In this document: in pieces, positions 53,322-61,599 of the stretch | Position numbering within the stretch: the first letter of the stretch is position 1 | How the letters are laid out: every line of letters starts with the position of its first letter | NCBI GenBank assembly: GCA_903875465.1 | Contig: CAIQWB010000122.1 | Coordinates: 1-64,000 of the forward strand | Length of the DNA stretch: 64,000 bases | Reading direction: 5' to 3' | Source of the DNA: an uncultured Verrucomicrobia subdivision 3 bacterium | Lineage (GTDB): Bacteria; Verrucomicrobiota; Verrucomicrobiia; Limisphaerales; UBA11358 | Program-made: the position numbers and the translations under genes | The notes under the pieces: generated by a model | Told to the model about the DNA's origin: nothing | The model's input: the letters and a program-made list of their open reading frames with translations, nothing else | Database searches by the model: none

Positions 53322-53700
53322 GTGGGCAGGCCAGTGTCCCAAAAAGTGCTTGTTCCGGAGCCAGGCAGATTTCGGTGTATTCACTGGTTAATCCCTTAAC
53401 GCCTCAAAGCCCATGCGATTGGGCGAGGGTGGGTGTGAGACAAATTTCAGGAAACCGCCCGGTCTGGCCGGGGAGCGCCGATGGTTAATCGGCTGTATCG
53501 CCGGCTGGCAGCCGGCTTGTCCGCGGAAGTTGCCAGCCTGCCTCCCTCCCAATCAAATGGTTAAAAAAACCGCTTTTGGAAGAAATTTGTCCCACGCCCG
53601 GCGAGGGTCGATCGCCCCCTTTCCCCCTTGCGGGAACCTGCTTCTGTGGTATTCTGCCAGTCGGCTGTCGCGGAAAACCAGCCGGTAAACAAACACCGCA
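53322..53700. other. Intergenic region with a MITE-like element
   Basis: Between hypB and the luxE-like gene lies the second family A element (53431-53599). Nothing else is recognisable in the remaining bases. Confidence 0.5.
53431..53599. mobile_element. MITE-like element, family A, copy 2
   Basis: GGGTGTGAGACAAATTTCA (53431-53449) is mirrored at 53581-53599, about 16 of 19 bases matching, and the same ends occur at 4009-4230. The interior (about 130 bases) differs from copy 1, suggesting ends that are conserved because an enzyme recognises them. Confidence 0.6.
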
Positions 53701-54945
53701 ATGCATCCAGAATTACTCACTTTCGCCGCGCGCTTGCGCGCCTTGATCTCCGTTTGCCCCGCTTTGAGCCCGGCTGTGCCCGAAACCGGCGCACTCCCCG
53801 GGGGAGCCCATCCCAAACCCACCGTTCCCGCCTCCACCCCCCTGTCGCTGCCGGCCCCGACCGAGGCCAGCTTTGACGAACTGGCGTTGGAATTGTTCAC
53901 CCTCCAGTTTCACGGCAATCCCGCCTATCAAACGCTTTGCCTCGCCCGGGGGCGGACGCCGGGGACGGTGCAAGAATGGACCCAAATTCCCGCCGTGCCC
54001 ACGGCCGCGTTCAAAGAATTGGAACTCTCCAGCATTCCTGCAACCGGGCGCACCACCGTGTTTCATTCCAGCGGCACCACCGAGCAGCGGCCCAGCCGCC
54101 ATTTTCATCATGCCACCTCCCTGGCAGTTTATGAAGCGTCCCTTACCCGGTGGTTTGCGCACTATTTGGGAACCGGGGATACCCTGCGGTTTTTGACACC
54201 GGGGCGGACGGCCGCACCGCATTCCTCGCTGATTCATATGTTCGAAACCCTGCGGCAGCAGCGCGCCCTGCCCGCCTCGGTTTTTCTCGGGAACCTGGCC
54301 ACCGATGGTTCGTGGGCTTTGGACTTTCCGGCCGTCCAGGCGGAATTAGCATCATCCGTTCATACCGGACGCCCCGTGACACTGCTCGGCACCGCCTTTT
54401 CGTTTGTGCATTTGCTGGATCTCCTGGCCGAACATCAGCTCAAATTCCGGCTCCCGACCGGTTCCCGCGTGATGGAAACGGGCGGATATAAAAATCGTTC
54501 CCGCACCATGCCCAAGGCCCAGTTGCATGCGTTGATCACCGCGCAACTGGGCGTGCCCGCCGGGGGCATCGTTTGTGAATACGGCATGAGCGAATTGAGT
54601 TCTCAGGCTTATGGAGTGGCGAGTGACGAGGGGCGGTTGGCGAGCGGGGACAATGCTGCGCCAAACCCGTCACTCCCCCCTCATCACTCATCACTCGTCA
54701 CTGGCCCCTCGCCCCTCGCCCTCCACTTTCCCCCTTGGGCGCGGGCACAGGTAATCTCGCCGGAAACTTGCCGGGAGGTGCCTGAAGGCGGCACCGGCAT
54801 CATCCGGGTGCTGGATTTGGCGAATGTGTTTTCTGTGGCCGCCGTGCAGACGGAGGATTTGGGCATTCGCCGCGGCACCGGCTTCGAGTTGCTTGGGCGC
54901 GCGGAAAAAGCCGAGCCGCGCGGGTGTTCCCTCATGACCATATAA
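53701..54945 (+). CDS. LuxE-like acyl-protein synthetase
   Basis: The 414-residue protein matches the LuxE/acyl-protein synthetase family: FHSSGTTEQRPSRHFHHATS (nucleotide-binding region), GYKNRSRTMPKAQLHALI, CEYGMSELSSQAYG, and the C-terminal VLDLANVFSVAAVQTEDLGI. It would activate a fatty acid and pass it to the reductase. Residues about 307-340 (ASDEGRLASGDNAAPNPSLP) are an in-frame low-complexity insertion. Its stop precedes the LuxC-like start by one base, so the two form an operon. Confidence 0.82.
   Translation: MHPELLTFAARLRALISVCPALSPAVPETGALPGGAHPKPTVPASTPLSLPAPTEASFDELALELFTLQFHGNPAYQTLCLARGRTPGTVQEWTQIPAVPTAAFKELELSSIPATGRTTVFHSSGTTEQRPSRHFHHATSLAVYEASLTRWFAHYLGTGDTLRFLTPGRTAAPHSSLIHMFETLRQQRALPASVFLGNLATDGSWALDFPAVQAELASSVHTGRPVTLLGTAFSFVHLLDLLAEHQLKFRLPTGSRVMETGGYKNRSRTMPKAQLHALITAQLGVPAGGIVCEYGMSELSSQAYGVASDEGRLASGDNAAPNPSLPPHHSSLVTGPSPLALHFPPWARAQVISPETCREVPEGGTGIIRVLDLANVFSVAAVQTEDLGIRRGTGFELLGRAEKAEPRGCSLMTI
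54617..54720. repeat. In-frame low-complexity insertion in the luxE-like gene
   Basis: The word GAGTGACGAGGGG near 54621 is answered by CTCATCACTCGTCAC and CCCCTCGCC words up to 54720. The insert of about 104 bases separates the conserved SQAYG and FPPWARAQVI segments and keeps the reading frame. It belongs to the same type of simple-word repeat as those at 56317 and 58802. Confidence 0.65.
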
Positions 54946-54946
54946 T

Positions 54947-56314
54947 ATGAACTTGCCGAATTATTTTCTCGCGGACCTGCCACCGGAAGCAACCTTGTCG
55001 CCGTTGATGGTGGCCGAAGCGTGCCAGGCCTTGAAGCGCAACCGGGAACAATACCTGGTCCGGCGGACCACCGAGCAGCAGGTGACCTTGCTGAGCAAGC
55101 TCGCCGATGAATGGCAGGACCCGGCCAGTCCCTTCCGGCAGTTGGCCCTGGAACGGGGGCCTGCCGAAACGGGCTTTTCCCGGGCGACCATCGAGCGCGG
55201 GTTGGACGGTTTCTTCCGCCAGCTCACCCGGGAAAATTTGCAAGCCCTGCTGGTCCAGGATTTGGGGGATGCCCACCGCCTGGATGACTTGGTGGCCGTC
55301 ACTTCCGGCCAGTCGATCCAAACCGCCGCGCTGGCGATGGCCCCGGAATTTCTCGTCCACATCACGGCCGGCAACCTGCCGAATCCCGCGCTCATGAGCA
55401 TGGTGCTGGGGGTGCTGACGCGTTCGGCCCAGTTCGTGAAGTGCGCCAGCGGCACGGCCTTTCTGCCCCGGCTGTTTGCCCATTCACTGTATGAATCCGA
55501 CCCCAAGCTCGGCGCGTGCCTGGAAGTGGCCGAGTGGCGGGGCGGCTCGATGGACCTGGAGAACACCCTGTTCGCCGAGGCGGATTGCGTCACGGCCACC
55601 GGCAGTGATGAAACCCTGGCGGCCATCCGCGCACGCCTGCCCCAGCGCCTGCGCTTTCTCGGTTATGGCCACCGGGTGAGTTTTGCGTACGTAACCGGCG
55701 AGGCCCTGCCCTCCAGTTTCCGCGCCAAACAAGTCGCCACCCGCGCGGCGGATGATGTGGTGGCCTGGAACCAACTGGGCTGCCTCTCGCCCCACGTGAT
55801 CTATGTGCAAAATAGCGGAGTAATCACGGCGGAAGGCTTCGCGGAATTGCTGGCTGCGGAACTGCAATTGCGCGAGGCCAGTGAACCCCGCGGCGAAGTC
55901 CCCGTGGAAACGGCGGCCGCGATTGCCGCCCGGCGCGGGATCTACGAAGTGCGCGCCGCCCATGCCCCGGGCGACACCCGGCACTGGTGCAGTCCGGATT
56001 CCACCGCCTGGACCGTCATCTACGAATCCGATCCACGCTTTCAACTCTCCTGCCTGAACCGGTTTGTGTATGTCAAAGCCGTGCCCGACATCAAAACGTT
56101 GCTGGAGCACGTCGACAGCATTCGCGGCCACGTTTCCACCGTCGGCGTCGCCATGAACGGCGATGCCGCCTCCGCCACCGCCCGCCAACTGGCCCGCTGG
56201 GGCGTCTTGCGCATCTGTCCGCTGGGCCAGATGCAAAACCCGCCCCTGACCTGGCGCCACGATGGCCGCCCCGCCCTCGGCGATCTCGTCACGTGGTCAG
56301 ACTGGGAAAAATGA
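54947..56314 (+). CDS. luxC: LuxC-like acyl-CoA/acyl reductase
   Basis: The 455-residue protein is of the LuxC family, an aldehyde-dehydrogenase relative that reduces activated acyl groups to aldehydes with NADPH. The catalytic Cys is Cys279 in NQLGCLSPHVIYVQN. HITAGNLPNPALMSM and FVKCASGTAFLPRLFA match the family. With the upstream LuxE-like gene it forms a fatty-acid reductase pair without luciferase genes. The client pathway is unknown. Confidence 0.85.
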   Translation: MNLPNYFLADLPPEATLSPLMVAEACQALKRNREQYLVRRTTEQQVTLLSKLADEWQDPASPFRQLALERGPAETGFSRATIERGLDGFFRQLTRENLQALLVQDLGDAHRLDDLVAVTSGQSIQTAALAMAPEFLVHITAGNLPNPALMSMVLGVLTRSAQFVKCASGTAFLPRLFAHSLYESDPKLGACLEVAEWRGGSMDLENTLFAEADCVTATGSDETLAAIRARLPQRLRFLGYGHRVSFAYVTGEALPSSFRAKQVATRAADDVVAWNQLGCLSPHVIYVQNSGVITAEGFAELLAAELQLREASEPRGEVPVETAAAIAARRGIYEVRAAHAPGDTRHWCSPDSTAWTVIYESDPRFQLSCLNRFVYVKAVPDIKTLLEHVDSIRGHVSTVGVAMNGDAASATARQLARWGVLRICPLGQMQNPPLTWRHDGRPALGDLVTWSDWEK

Positions 56315-56316
56315 AA

Positions 56317-56770
56317 ACCGAGGCTTTAGGCTCTGGGCGTGGGGCTAGAGGCGGGAAATGGTTGTTCAATATTATGAATGAAATTGGGTATCGCTCATTA
56401 GTGGTGTGGCAAAAGGGAAAAAGTCTGGCCACCGATATTTACCGAATCACGAATAGTGAAAGCATCCGGCGCGATTTCTCCCTAATTGACCAAATGCGCC
56501 ACAGCGCGGTAAGTGTCCCCAGCAATATCGCCGAAGGCGATGAGCGCTCATCGGACAAGGACTCAACACGGTTCTTTTACATCGCCAAGGGCTCCCTGGC
56601 GGAACTGGCAACCCAATTGGAAATCGCCCGTGACGTGGGATATTTCAATACCGAAGATACCGAACCTCTCATTAACCGATGCGTGGAACTCGGAAAAATG
56701 CTGGGCGCGCTGATCCGAGCGCGAAGCGCTTCCCCGCCCCGCGCCCCGCGCCCCGAGCCTCGCGCCTGAT
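56317..56770. mobile_element. Low-complexity-armed element carrying the four-helix-bundle gene
   Basis: The gene is flanked by inverted simple-word arms: GGCTCTGGGCGTGGGGCTAG near 56329 and, on the other side, CCCCGCGCCCCGAGCCTCGC near 56744. The right arm read on the minus strand (GGCGCGAGGCTCGGGGCGCG) recurs with one change at about 58855 in mutY. Arms, gene and neighbouring copies suggest a small mobile unit, as judged from sequence only. Confidence 0.5.
56374..56769 (+). CDS. Four-helix-bundle protein (23S rRNA intervening-sequence / IVP family)
   Basis: The 131-residue protein reads MNEIGYRSLVVWQKGKSLAT, DIYRIT, then MRHSAVSVPSNIAEGDERSS, FFYIAKGSLAELATQLEIA and a last helix, the pattern of the S23/IVP four-helix bundle. 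Function is unclear; relatives occur in rRNA intervening sequences and alone in genomes. The C-terminal PPRAPRPEPRA is encoded by the right low-complexity arm and is probably not part of the ancestral protein. The stop lies 5 bases before queD. Confidence 0.88.
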   Translation: MNEIGYRSLVVWQKGKSLATDIYRITNSESIRRDFSLIDQMRHSAVSVPSNIAEGDERSSDKDSTRFFYIAKGSLAELATQLEIARDVGYFNTEDTEPLINRCVELGKMLGALIRARSASPPRAPRPEPRA

Positions 56771-56774
56771 TTTT

Positions 56775-57137
56775 ATGCATATCGAACTCCGCAAATCGTT
56801 CCAATTCGAAGCCGCGCATTTGCTGCCCCTCCTGCCCGTGGCCCACAAATGCCGGCGCCTGCATGGCCACAGTTTCAGCGTGGAAATCGTCGTGGCCGGC
56901 GAGTGCGATCCCCGGCTCGGCTGGCTGATGGATTACGCCGACATCTCCGCCGCCTTCAAACCCATCTGGGATCAGCTGGACCACCATTATCTCAATGAAA
57001 TCCCCGGCCTGGAAAATCCCACCAGTGAGATCGTGGCCGTCTGGATTTGGAACCAGCTAAAGCCCAAATTGCCCTTGCTCACCGAAATTGTCGTCGCCGA
57101 AACCTGCACCGCCCGGGCCGTGTATCGCGGCGGGTGA
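56775..57137 (+). CDS. queD: QueD-type 6-carboxytetrahydropterin synthase
   Basis: The zinc-binding histidines lie in FEAAHLLP and LHGHSFSVEI, with the catalytic Cys in VAHKCRRLHGH and DQLDHHYLNEIPGLENPTSE. It uses dihydroneopterin triphosphate, the FolE2 product, for queuosine synthesis. The start ATG at 56775 is used because the upstream frame is the neighbouring arm sequence. It is convergent with the cysteine desulfurase, which ends at the next base. Confidence 0.93.
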   Translation: MHIELRKSFQFEAAHLLPLLPVAHKCRRLHGHSFSVEIVVAGECDPRLGWLMDYADISAAFKPIWDQLDHHYLNEIPGLENPTSEIVAVWIWNQLKPKLPLLTEIVVAETCTARAVYRGG

Positions 57138-58277
57138 CTAAATTTTCGCCGGATGCAATTCCGCATGCGTCTTGATCAAACCCTTGATCAGCGCCTCCCA
57201 GTCCGCCTCCGTGGTTTCCCAGCCGGCGCTGTAGCGCACCGAGCGGACCGCCTGCGCCGCCTTGTAGCCCATGGCGCTGAGCACATGCGAGGGCTCCTCC
57301 TTGCCGGTGGTGCACGCGGACCCGGTGGAAACCGCGAACCCCGCCTTGTCCAGCCGGATGACCCACTGCAACTTCCGGTCCCCATCCGGCATCAGGGCCG
57401 ACACCGTGTTCCACAAGCGCGGCTGGTTCGCCCCCACAATGCTCGTGCCCGGCAGGTGCCGGAGCAATTCGCGCTCAAAATTATCCCGCCAGATGCCGCG
57501 CAGCAGATGCTCGTTGCGGGCAATCTGCTTCTCGCGCACCGCCAGCGCCGCCATCATGGCCGCAATGATGGCAATGTTCTCCGTCCCCGCACGGCGGCCG
57601 CCCTCCTGCTTGCCGCCATGGAGCAGCGGCGTGAGGGTGCTGCGGTGCGGAATTTTCAAGAACCCCACCCCGCGCGGCCCGCCAAATTTGTGCGCGGCCC
57701 CGCTCACATAATCGCATTCCCCCAGCGCTTTCACCGGCATCTTGCCCATGAACTGGACCGCGTCCGTGAAGAACGGAATGTCGTATGCCTCGCAGATCGA
57801 GCGAATTTCGCGCCAGGGCTGGATGACCCCCGTTTCGTTATTGGCCGCCATCACCGCCACCAGGCCCGGACGGGTGTCCGCCAGTTCAGCGGTCAGCCAT
57901 TCCATGTCCACCACGCCGTCCCGGGTGACCGGAATCAGCCGGACACGTTTGCCAAAATAAAATTGGGCGGAATCGAACACACAAGGATGTTCAATCGCCG
58001 AAACCCAGATCTCACTCGCCGGCCCGAGCTTCTTCGCAAAATGATGAATCACCATGTTGTTCGCCTCGGTGGCGCCGCTGGTCCAGATGATGTCCTGCGG
58101 ATGGCACCCAAGATACGCGGCGAGCTCTTCGCGCGCCTCCGCCAGCGCCACGGCCGCCTTCTGACCAAACTGGTGCATGGAAGAGGGATTGCCCGCAATC
58201 CGCTCAGTCACCGCCAGCCAGGCTTCGCGCGCCTCGCGCATCACCGGCGCGGTGGCGTTATAGTCGAAGTAAATCAT
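57138..58277 (-). CDS. Cysteine desulfurase (NifS/IscS family)
   Basis: The PLP enzyme frees sulfur from cysteine for Fe-S clusters and thio-modified tRNA. The PLP Lys is Lys197 in AAHKFGGPRG, the aspartate is Asp172 (FFTDAVQFMGK), and the active-site Cys322 lies in STGSACTTGKEEPSHVL. GRRAGTENIAII is also present. The length of 379 residues is normal. It overlaps mutY by four bases and is likely co-transcribed; MutY needs an Fe-S cluster. Confidence 0.94.
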   Translation of the reverse strand: MIYFDYNATAPVMREAREAWLAVTERIAGNPSSMHQFGQKAAVALAEAREELAAYLGCHPQDIIWTSGATEANNMVIHHFAKKLGPASEIWVSAIEHPCVFDSAQFYFGKRVRLIPVTRDGVVDMEWLTAELADTRPGLVAVMAANNETGVIQPWREIRSICEAYDIPFFTDAVQFMGKMPVKALGECDYVSGAAHKFGGPRGVGFLKIPHRSTLTPLLHGGKQEGGRRAGTENIAIIAAMMAALAVREKQIARNEHLLRGIWRDNFERELLRHLPGTSIVGANQPRLWNTVSALMPDGDRKLQWVIRLDKAGFAVSTGSACTTGKEEPSHVLSAMGYKAAQAVRSVRYSAGWETTEADWEALIKGLIKTHAELHPAKI

Positions 58278-59440
58278 CGGCCAGACAGGATACTTTTGAC
58301 AGCGGCGGTGGCGAGTCTTTTATGAGCGGCTGTGAAGGCCAGTTCTTGGAGGCGGTCCAGTTTGACCCACTTTCCGGGCAGGTTGGAGGGGCGGCGGGAC
58401 AAAGTAGCTTGGTAGGCGGTCAGGGTAATGCGGTAACGGGTGATGGAGTGTTTGACAATGGACAGGGGTTTGAGTGCTGGGGGCTTAACATCAAACAGCC
58501 CTCGGAAAACCAGCGACGGATCGGGGGTTGGGCCGGTGATTTCCACATTCGGAAACTCCCATAAATGGGCATTGACCACCCCGGCGGGGCGCTGGCGGAT
58601 GAAAATTTCACCGCGCGAGGTCATAACGAAGGCCATGAAGGCGCGGGCGGTGCTGGTGGCGCGTTCGCCGAGGTTGGGCAATTCCTCGGTGCGCTGCTGG
58701 CGGAAGGCGGCACATTCGGATTGCACAGGGCACAGCAGACATTGCGGCTGGCGCGGGGTGCAGATGAGCGCGCCAAGCTCCATGAGGGATTGGTTTAGGA
58801 AGGAGGCTCTGGGCTCTGGGCTTTGGGCTTTGGGTGGCAAAATCTGGGCACGGGGCGCGAGGCTTGGGGCGCGGGGCGAGGATGCCACGGCTTGCTGGAC
58901 GAGTTGGGTGGCGAGGGTCCAGAGGTGGGTGTTGGTGGTTTTGTCCTTGGGATTTTCGGCGATGGCGAAAAGACGGGTGAGGACGCGGATGACATTGCCA
59001 TCCAAAATGGGAGTGGGCTGGTTGAAGGCGATGCTGCAGATCGCGCCGGCGGTGTAACGGCCAATGCCCGGCAGGGCCAGCACCTCGTCAAAGGCTTCCG
59101 GGAACCGGCCGCCATGCTGCACCACAATCGCCTGCGCCGCCTTTTGCAAATTCCGCACCCGGGTGTAATAGCCCAACCCCTCCCAGAGCTTGTGAATCTG
59201 GTCTGCCGGCGCTGCCGCCGCCGCCTCAATCGTGGGGAGCGCCTGCATCCATCGTTCCCAATAAGGAATGACCGTCTTCACCTGCGTCTGCTGCAGCATG
59301 ATTTCCGACACCCAAATGGCGTAGGGATCACGGGTGCGCCGCCAGGGGAGGTCGCGGGCTGCGCGGGCGAACCAGGCGAGCAAGTTGGAGGCAATGGCGG
59401 GGGCTTTTTTCAGGTCCCGGGGTAATTTGTCAACGGGCAT
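58274..59440 (-). CDS. mutY: A/G-specific adenine glycosylase MutY with in-frame insertion
   Basis: MutY removes adenine opposite 8-oxoguanine. Seen are the catalytic Glu46 (SEIMLQQTQ), helix-hairpin-helix LPGIGRYTAGAI, Asp147 (PILDGNVIRV) and the Fe-S cysteines Cys227, 234, 237 and 243. The NUDIX-like C-terminal domain (MSFVMTSRGEIFIRQRPAGV-type) is present. Residues about 187-213 (SPRAPSLAPRAQILPPKAQS) are an insertion between the glycosylase core and the cluster loop, translated from the low-complexity repeat at 58802-58882. Confidence 0.94.
   Translation of the reverse strand: MPVDKLPRDLKKAPAIASNLLAWFARAARDLPWRRTRDPYAIWVSEIMLQQTQVKTVIPYWERWMQALPTIEAAAAAPADQIHKLWEGLGYYTRVRNLQKAAQAIVVQHGGRFPEAFDEVLALPGIGRYTAGAICSIAFNQPTPILDGNVIRVLTRLFAIAENPKDKTTNTHLWTLATQLVQQAVASSPRAPSLAPRAQILPPKAQSPEPRASFLNQSLMELGALICTPRQPQCLLCPVQSECAAFRQQRTEELPNLGERATSTARAFMAFVMTSRGEIFIRQRPAGVVNAHLWEFPNVEITGPTPDPSLVFRGLFDVKPPALKPLSIVKHSITRYRITLTAYQATLSRRPSNLPGKWVKLDRLQELAFTAAHKRLATAAVKSILSGR
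58802..58882. repeat. In-frame low-complexity insertion in mutY
   Basis: The 81 bases, read on the plus strand, hold GGCTCTGGGCTCTGGGC words and GGCGCGAGGCTTGGGGCGCG. The latter matches the right arm of the four-helix-bundle element (inverse of 56744-56770) with one change. The insertion keeps the mutY frame and adds about 27 residues. Confidence 0.75.
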
Positions 59441-59512
59441 ACCTCAAACGAACAACATGCCCACGGAGCAATTCAAATAGACGAAGTGAATGCGCGTTGC
59501 TATTTTCACCGT

Positions 59513-60220
59513 ATGCATAAGTGGTTCCAAATTCCTGTCTTAGTCGGAATTATTTTATTTATTCTGCAACCTGCCAATTTATTTGTGGTGCCTGCCCAGA
59601 CAAATGCCAACGAGCCAAAGTATTCTTTGCCTGACATTAAAACTGAATTTGTGGAAGGAGCCAAGCTTTCAGCAGCGGAAATAAACCAAGTCGTATCACT
59701 TGCTAAACAATGTGGCATTCCCGACGTTGAGTATGTAAGGACCTTCCACTACCTCCCTGCTGGCGGAAGTGGCATTTCGGTCACCAGCCAGGAAAGAAAG
59801 GTTGGGCGAAGTGTCTCGTACGACTGTGTAATGGTCAATCGGACTGGGTGGGGATACCCCATAACGGCGGAAAGGAAAAAGAAAGTTGGAGCATTTTGGG
59901 TGACTGAGCCATATCTAAGCACAACTCATTTACGTGAATTCGTCATTGTCAAAAAAGCCATCCGTCTTGCTATCGGAAAAGATGTAGATGTTGCCCTGGC
60001 TGATCGAGTCATACCTTTAATTACCGCAAGGAAAGTTCATTGCAAGGATGACTGGACTCGCCGCGAATTTGAAAGTCTGGACGTCTCGCAACCCGAGAAT
60101 ATTTTAAAGAGCCCAATCGGGGAGGGATACGAAGTTTATTTACCAGGAATGAAAATCCTCGAATTTAAGGAGGAGAAAGGGCAAGTAATTGTAATCGGCA
60201 TAGCGAGTTATGTCATTTAA
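59513..60220 (+). CDS. Exported protein of unknown function, AT-richer than neighbours
   Basis: A signal peptide or anchor (MHKWFQIPVLVGIILFILQP) precedes a domain with AAEINQVVSLAKQCGIPDVE, a stretch of positive residues (ITAERKKKVGAFWVTEPYLS) and a C-terminal beta strand GQVIVIGIASYVI. No family is recognised. Base composition is visibly less GC-rich than the neighbours, possibly a sign of transfer. The gene stands alone. Confidence 0.65.
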   Translation: MHKWFQIPVLVGIILFILQPANLFVVPAQTNANEPKYSLPDIKTEFVEGAKLSAAEINQVVSLAKQCGIPDVEYVRTFHYLPAGGSGISVTSQERKVGRSVSYDCVMVNRTGWGYPITAERKKKVGAFWVTEPYLSTTHLREFVIVKKAIRLAIGKDVDVALADRVIPLITARKVHCKDDWTRREFESLDVSQPENILKSPIGEGYEVYLPGMKILEFKEEKGQVIVIGIASYVI

Positions 60221-60264
60221 GATCAGCCAGTCTGTAACTCGGCTAATTGAAGGTTGAAAAGTGA

Positions 60265-60516
60265 TTACCTAGACCCAAATGGGATGGGCGCGCGGTGGCA
60301 AAGCGGTGTCTGGGGCTCACCATGCACGTAATGATCGAGGTTGGCGGCGAGATCGGCGGGCATATCACGGGCCATGCCGTCAAAATCTTTGAGCGTCTCG
60401 AACAGTGTGGGTGTCTGTTCCTCCACCGGCTCAATGCGAACGATGGTCCCCGGTGCCCATGGCACATCGCCGGGCAGTTGGATCATTCCCTTTTCAATGC
60501 CGGCGGTATTGCTCAT
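60265..60516 (-). CDS. Antitoxin-like small protein (orphan)
   Basis: From the ATG at 60516 the 83-residue protein reads MSNTAGIEKGMIQLPGDVPW, APGTIVRIEPVEE, then TLFETLKDFDGMARDMPADL and NLDHYVHGEPQ. This is the layout of small DUF104/AF2212-type antitoxins, in which LPEGTRVRIEP is followed by a DMPxDLAxNHDHYxHG tail. The frame is open to 60582, but the earlier part is unlike the family. No toxin gene follows. Confidence 0.55.
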   Translation of the reverse strand: MSNTAGIEKGMIQLPGDVPWAPGTIVRIEPVEEQTPTLFETLKDFDGMARDMPADLAANLDHYVHGEPQTPLCHRAPIPFGSR

Positions 60517-60636
60517 GCCGTGCCAGATAACCGACCCATCGGTTTCGTCGAACGGCAAAAAATAACCGTGACGAAAGGCCACCGAGCGTGAAAATCCTGG
60601 TGTTCATTTCCACTGGATGCAGCTAATTTTCCCCTG

Positions 60637-61599
60637 GTGAATCCCATCACATCCTATACCTGCAAATTGACCGATGAACAGGCCGCGGCGCTGGAAACGG
60701 CGATCAGCTCGCGCGGTTTCAAGTTCCGCGCGGTGCCCTATGCCCGGTTCGCCGGCGAGAAGGACAAGATCAACGTGGTCTTTTACGAGAGCGGCAAGCT
60801 CGTGCTCCAGGGCAAGGGCACCCAGGAATTCATTGAATTCGTCCTGGAACCCGAGGTGCTCAAGCAGGCCAAACTGGGCTACGAGACCCTGCTGAACCCC
60901 GACCTGCTCCTGCCCCGGCTGGGCGTGGACGAAAGCGGCAAGGGCGATTTCTTCGGGCCCCTCTGCATCGCCGGGGTTTATCTGAATGAATCCGTGATCA
61001 AAGCCTGGGAGGGCAAGGGCATCCGGGATTCCAAAAACATTTCAAGCGACAAGCGCATGGCCGAGCTGGCGGATTTGATCCGGAACACCCCCGGCTGCGT
61101 GACCACCGTGGTGCCCATCGGCAATGAGGCGTACAACCGGCTCTACACCAAAATGCGCAGTGTCAACGCCATGCTGGCGTGGGGCCACGCGCGGGTCATC
61201 GAAAACCTCATGGGTCAGAAGCACCGGATGAATCCCCCGCCGGTCCGGGCCATCAGCGATCAATTCGCCGCCAGCAAGAGCGTGGTGGAGAAGGCGCTCA
61301 TGACCAGCGGCCGGCAGATCGAGCTGGTGCAACGACACAAGGCCGAAGAGGATCTGGCCGTGGCCGCCGCCTCCATTCTCGCCCGCGACGAGTTCGTGCA
61401 AGGCCTCGCGAAGCTCGAGCAGCAGTACGCCACCAAACTGCCCAAGGGGGCGTCGAAGGCGGTGGATGCAGTGGCCAAAACGATTTTCGCGGAGCGCGGC
61501 CTGGAAACCCTCGCCAAAGTGGCCAAGCTGCATTTCCGCACGGCGTTGCGCGCGCAGGGACTGCCGGAACCGGAGAAGACGGAGTGGCGTAAAGGCTAA
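60637..61599 (+). CDS. rnhC: Ribonuclease HIII
   Basis: The N-terminal TBP-like domain (residues 1-85) identifies HIII rather than HII. The catalytic acidic residues lie in LGVDESGKGDFFGPLCIAGV, IRDSKNISSDK, and HKAEEDLAVAAASILARDEF; ISDQFAASKS is also typical. It cleaves RNA in RNA-DNA hybrids. The start is GTG at 60637. RNase HIII is expected in PVC bacteria and Firmicutes. The 3' side is the 61746 element. Confidence 0.94.
   Translation: MNPITSYTCKLTDEQAAALETAISSRGFKFRAVPYARFAGEKDKINVVFYESGKLVLQGKGTQEFIEFVLEPEVLKQAKLGYETLLNPDLLLPRLGVDESGKGDFFGPLCIAGVYLNESVIKAWEGKGIRDSKNISSDKRMAELADLIRNTPGCVTTVVPIGNEAYNRLYTKMRSVNAMLAWGHARVIENLMGQKHRMNPPPVRAISDQFAASKSVVEKALMTSGRQIELVQRHKAEEDLAVAAASILARDEFVQGLAKLEQQYATKLPKGASKAVDAVAKTIFAERGLETLAKVAKLHFRTALRAQGLPEPEKTEWRKG

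Noticed and set aside
57153-58325. 390-codon plus-strand frame opposite the cysteine desulfurase
   Set aside because: The minus-strand gene shows all active-site residues; the plus-strand frame has Arg/Pro-rich shadow composition.
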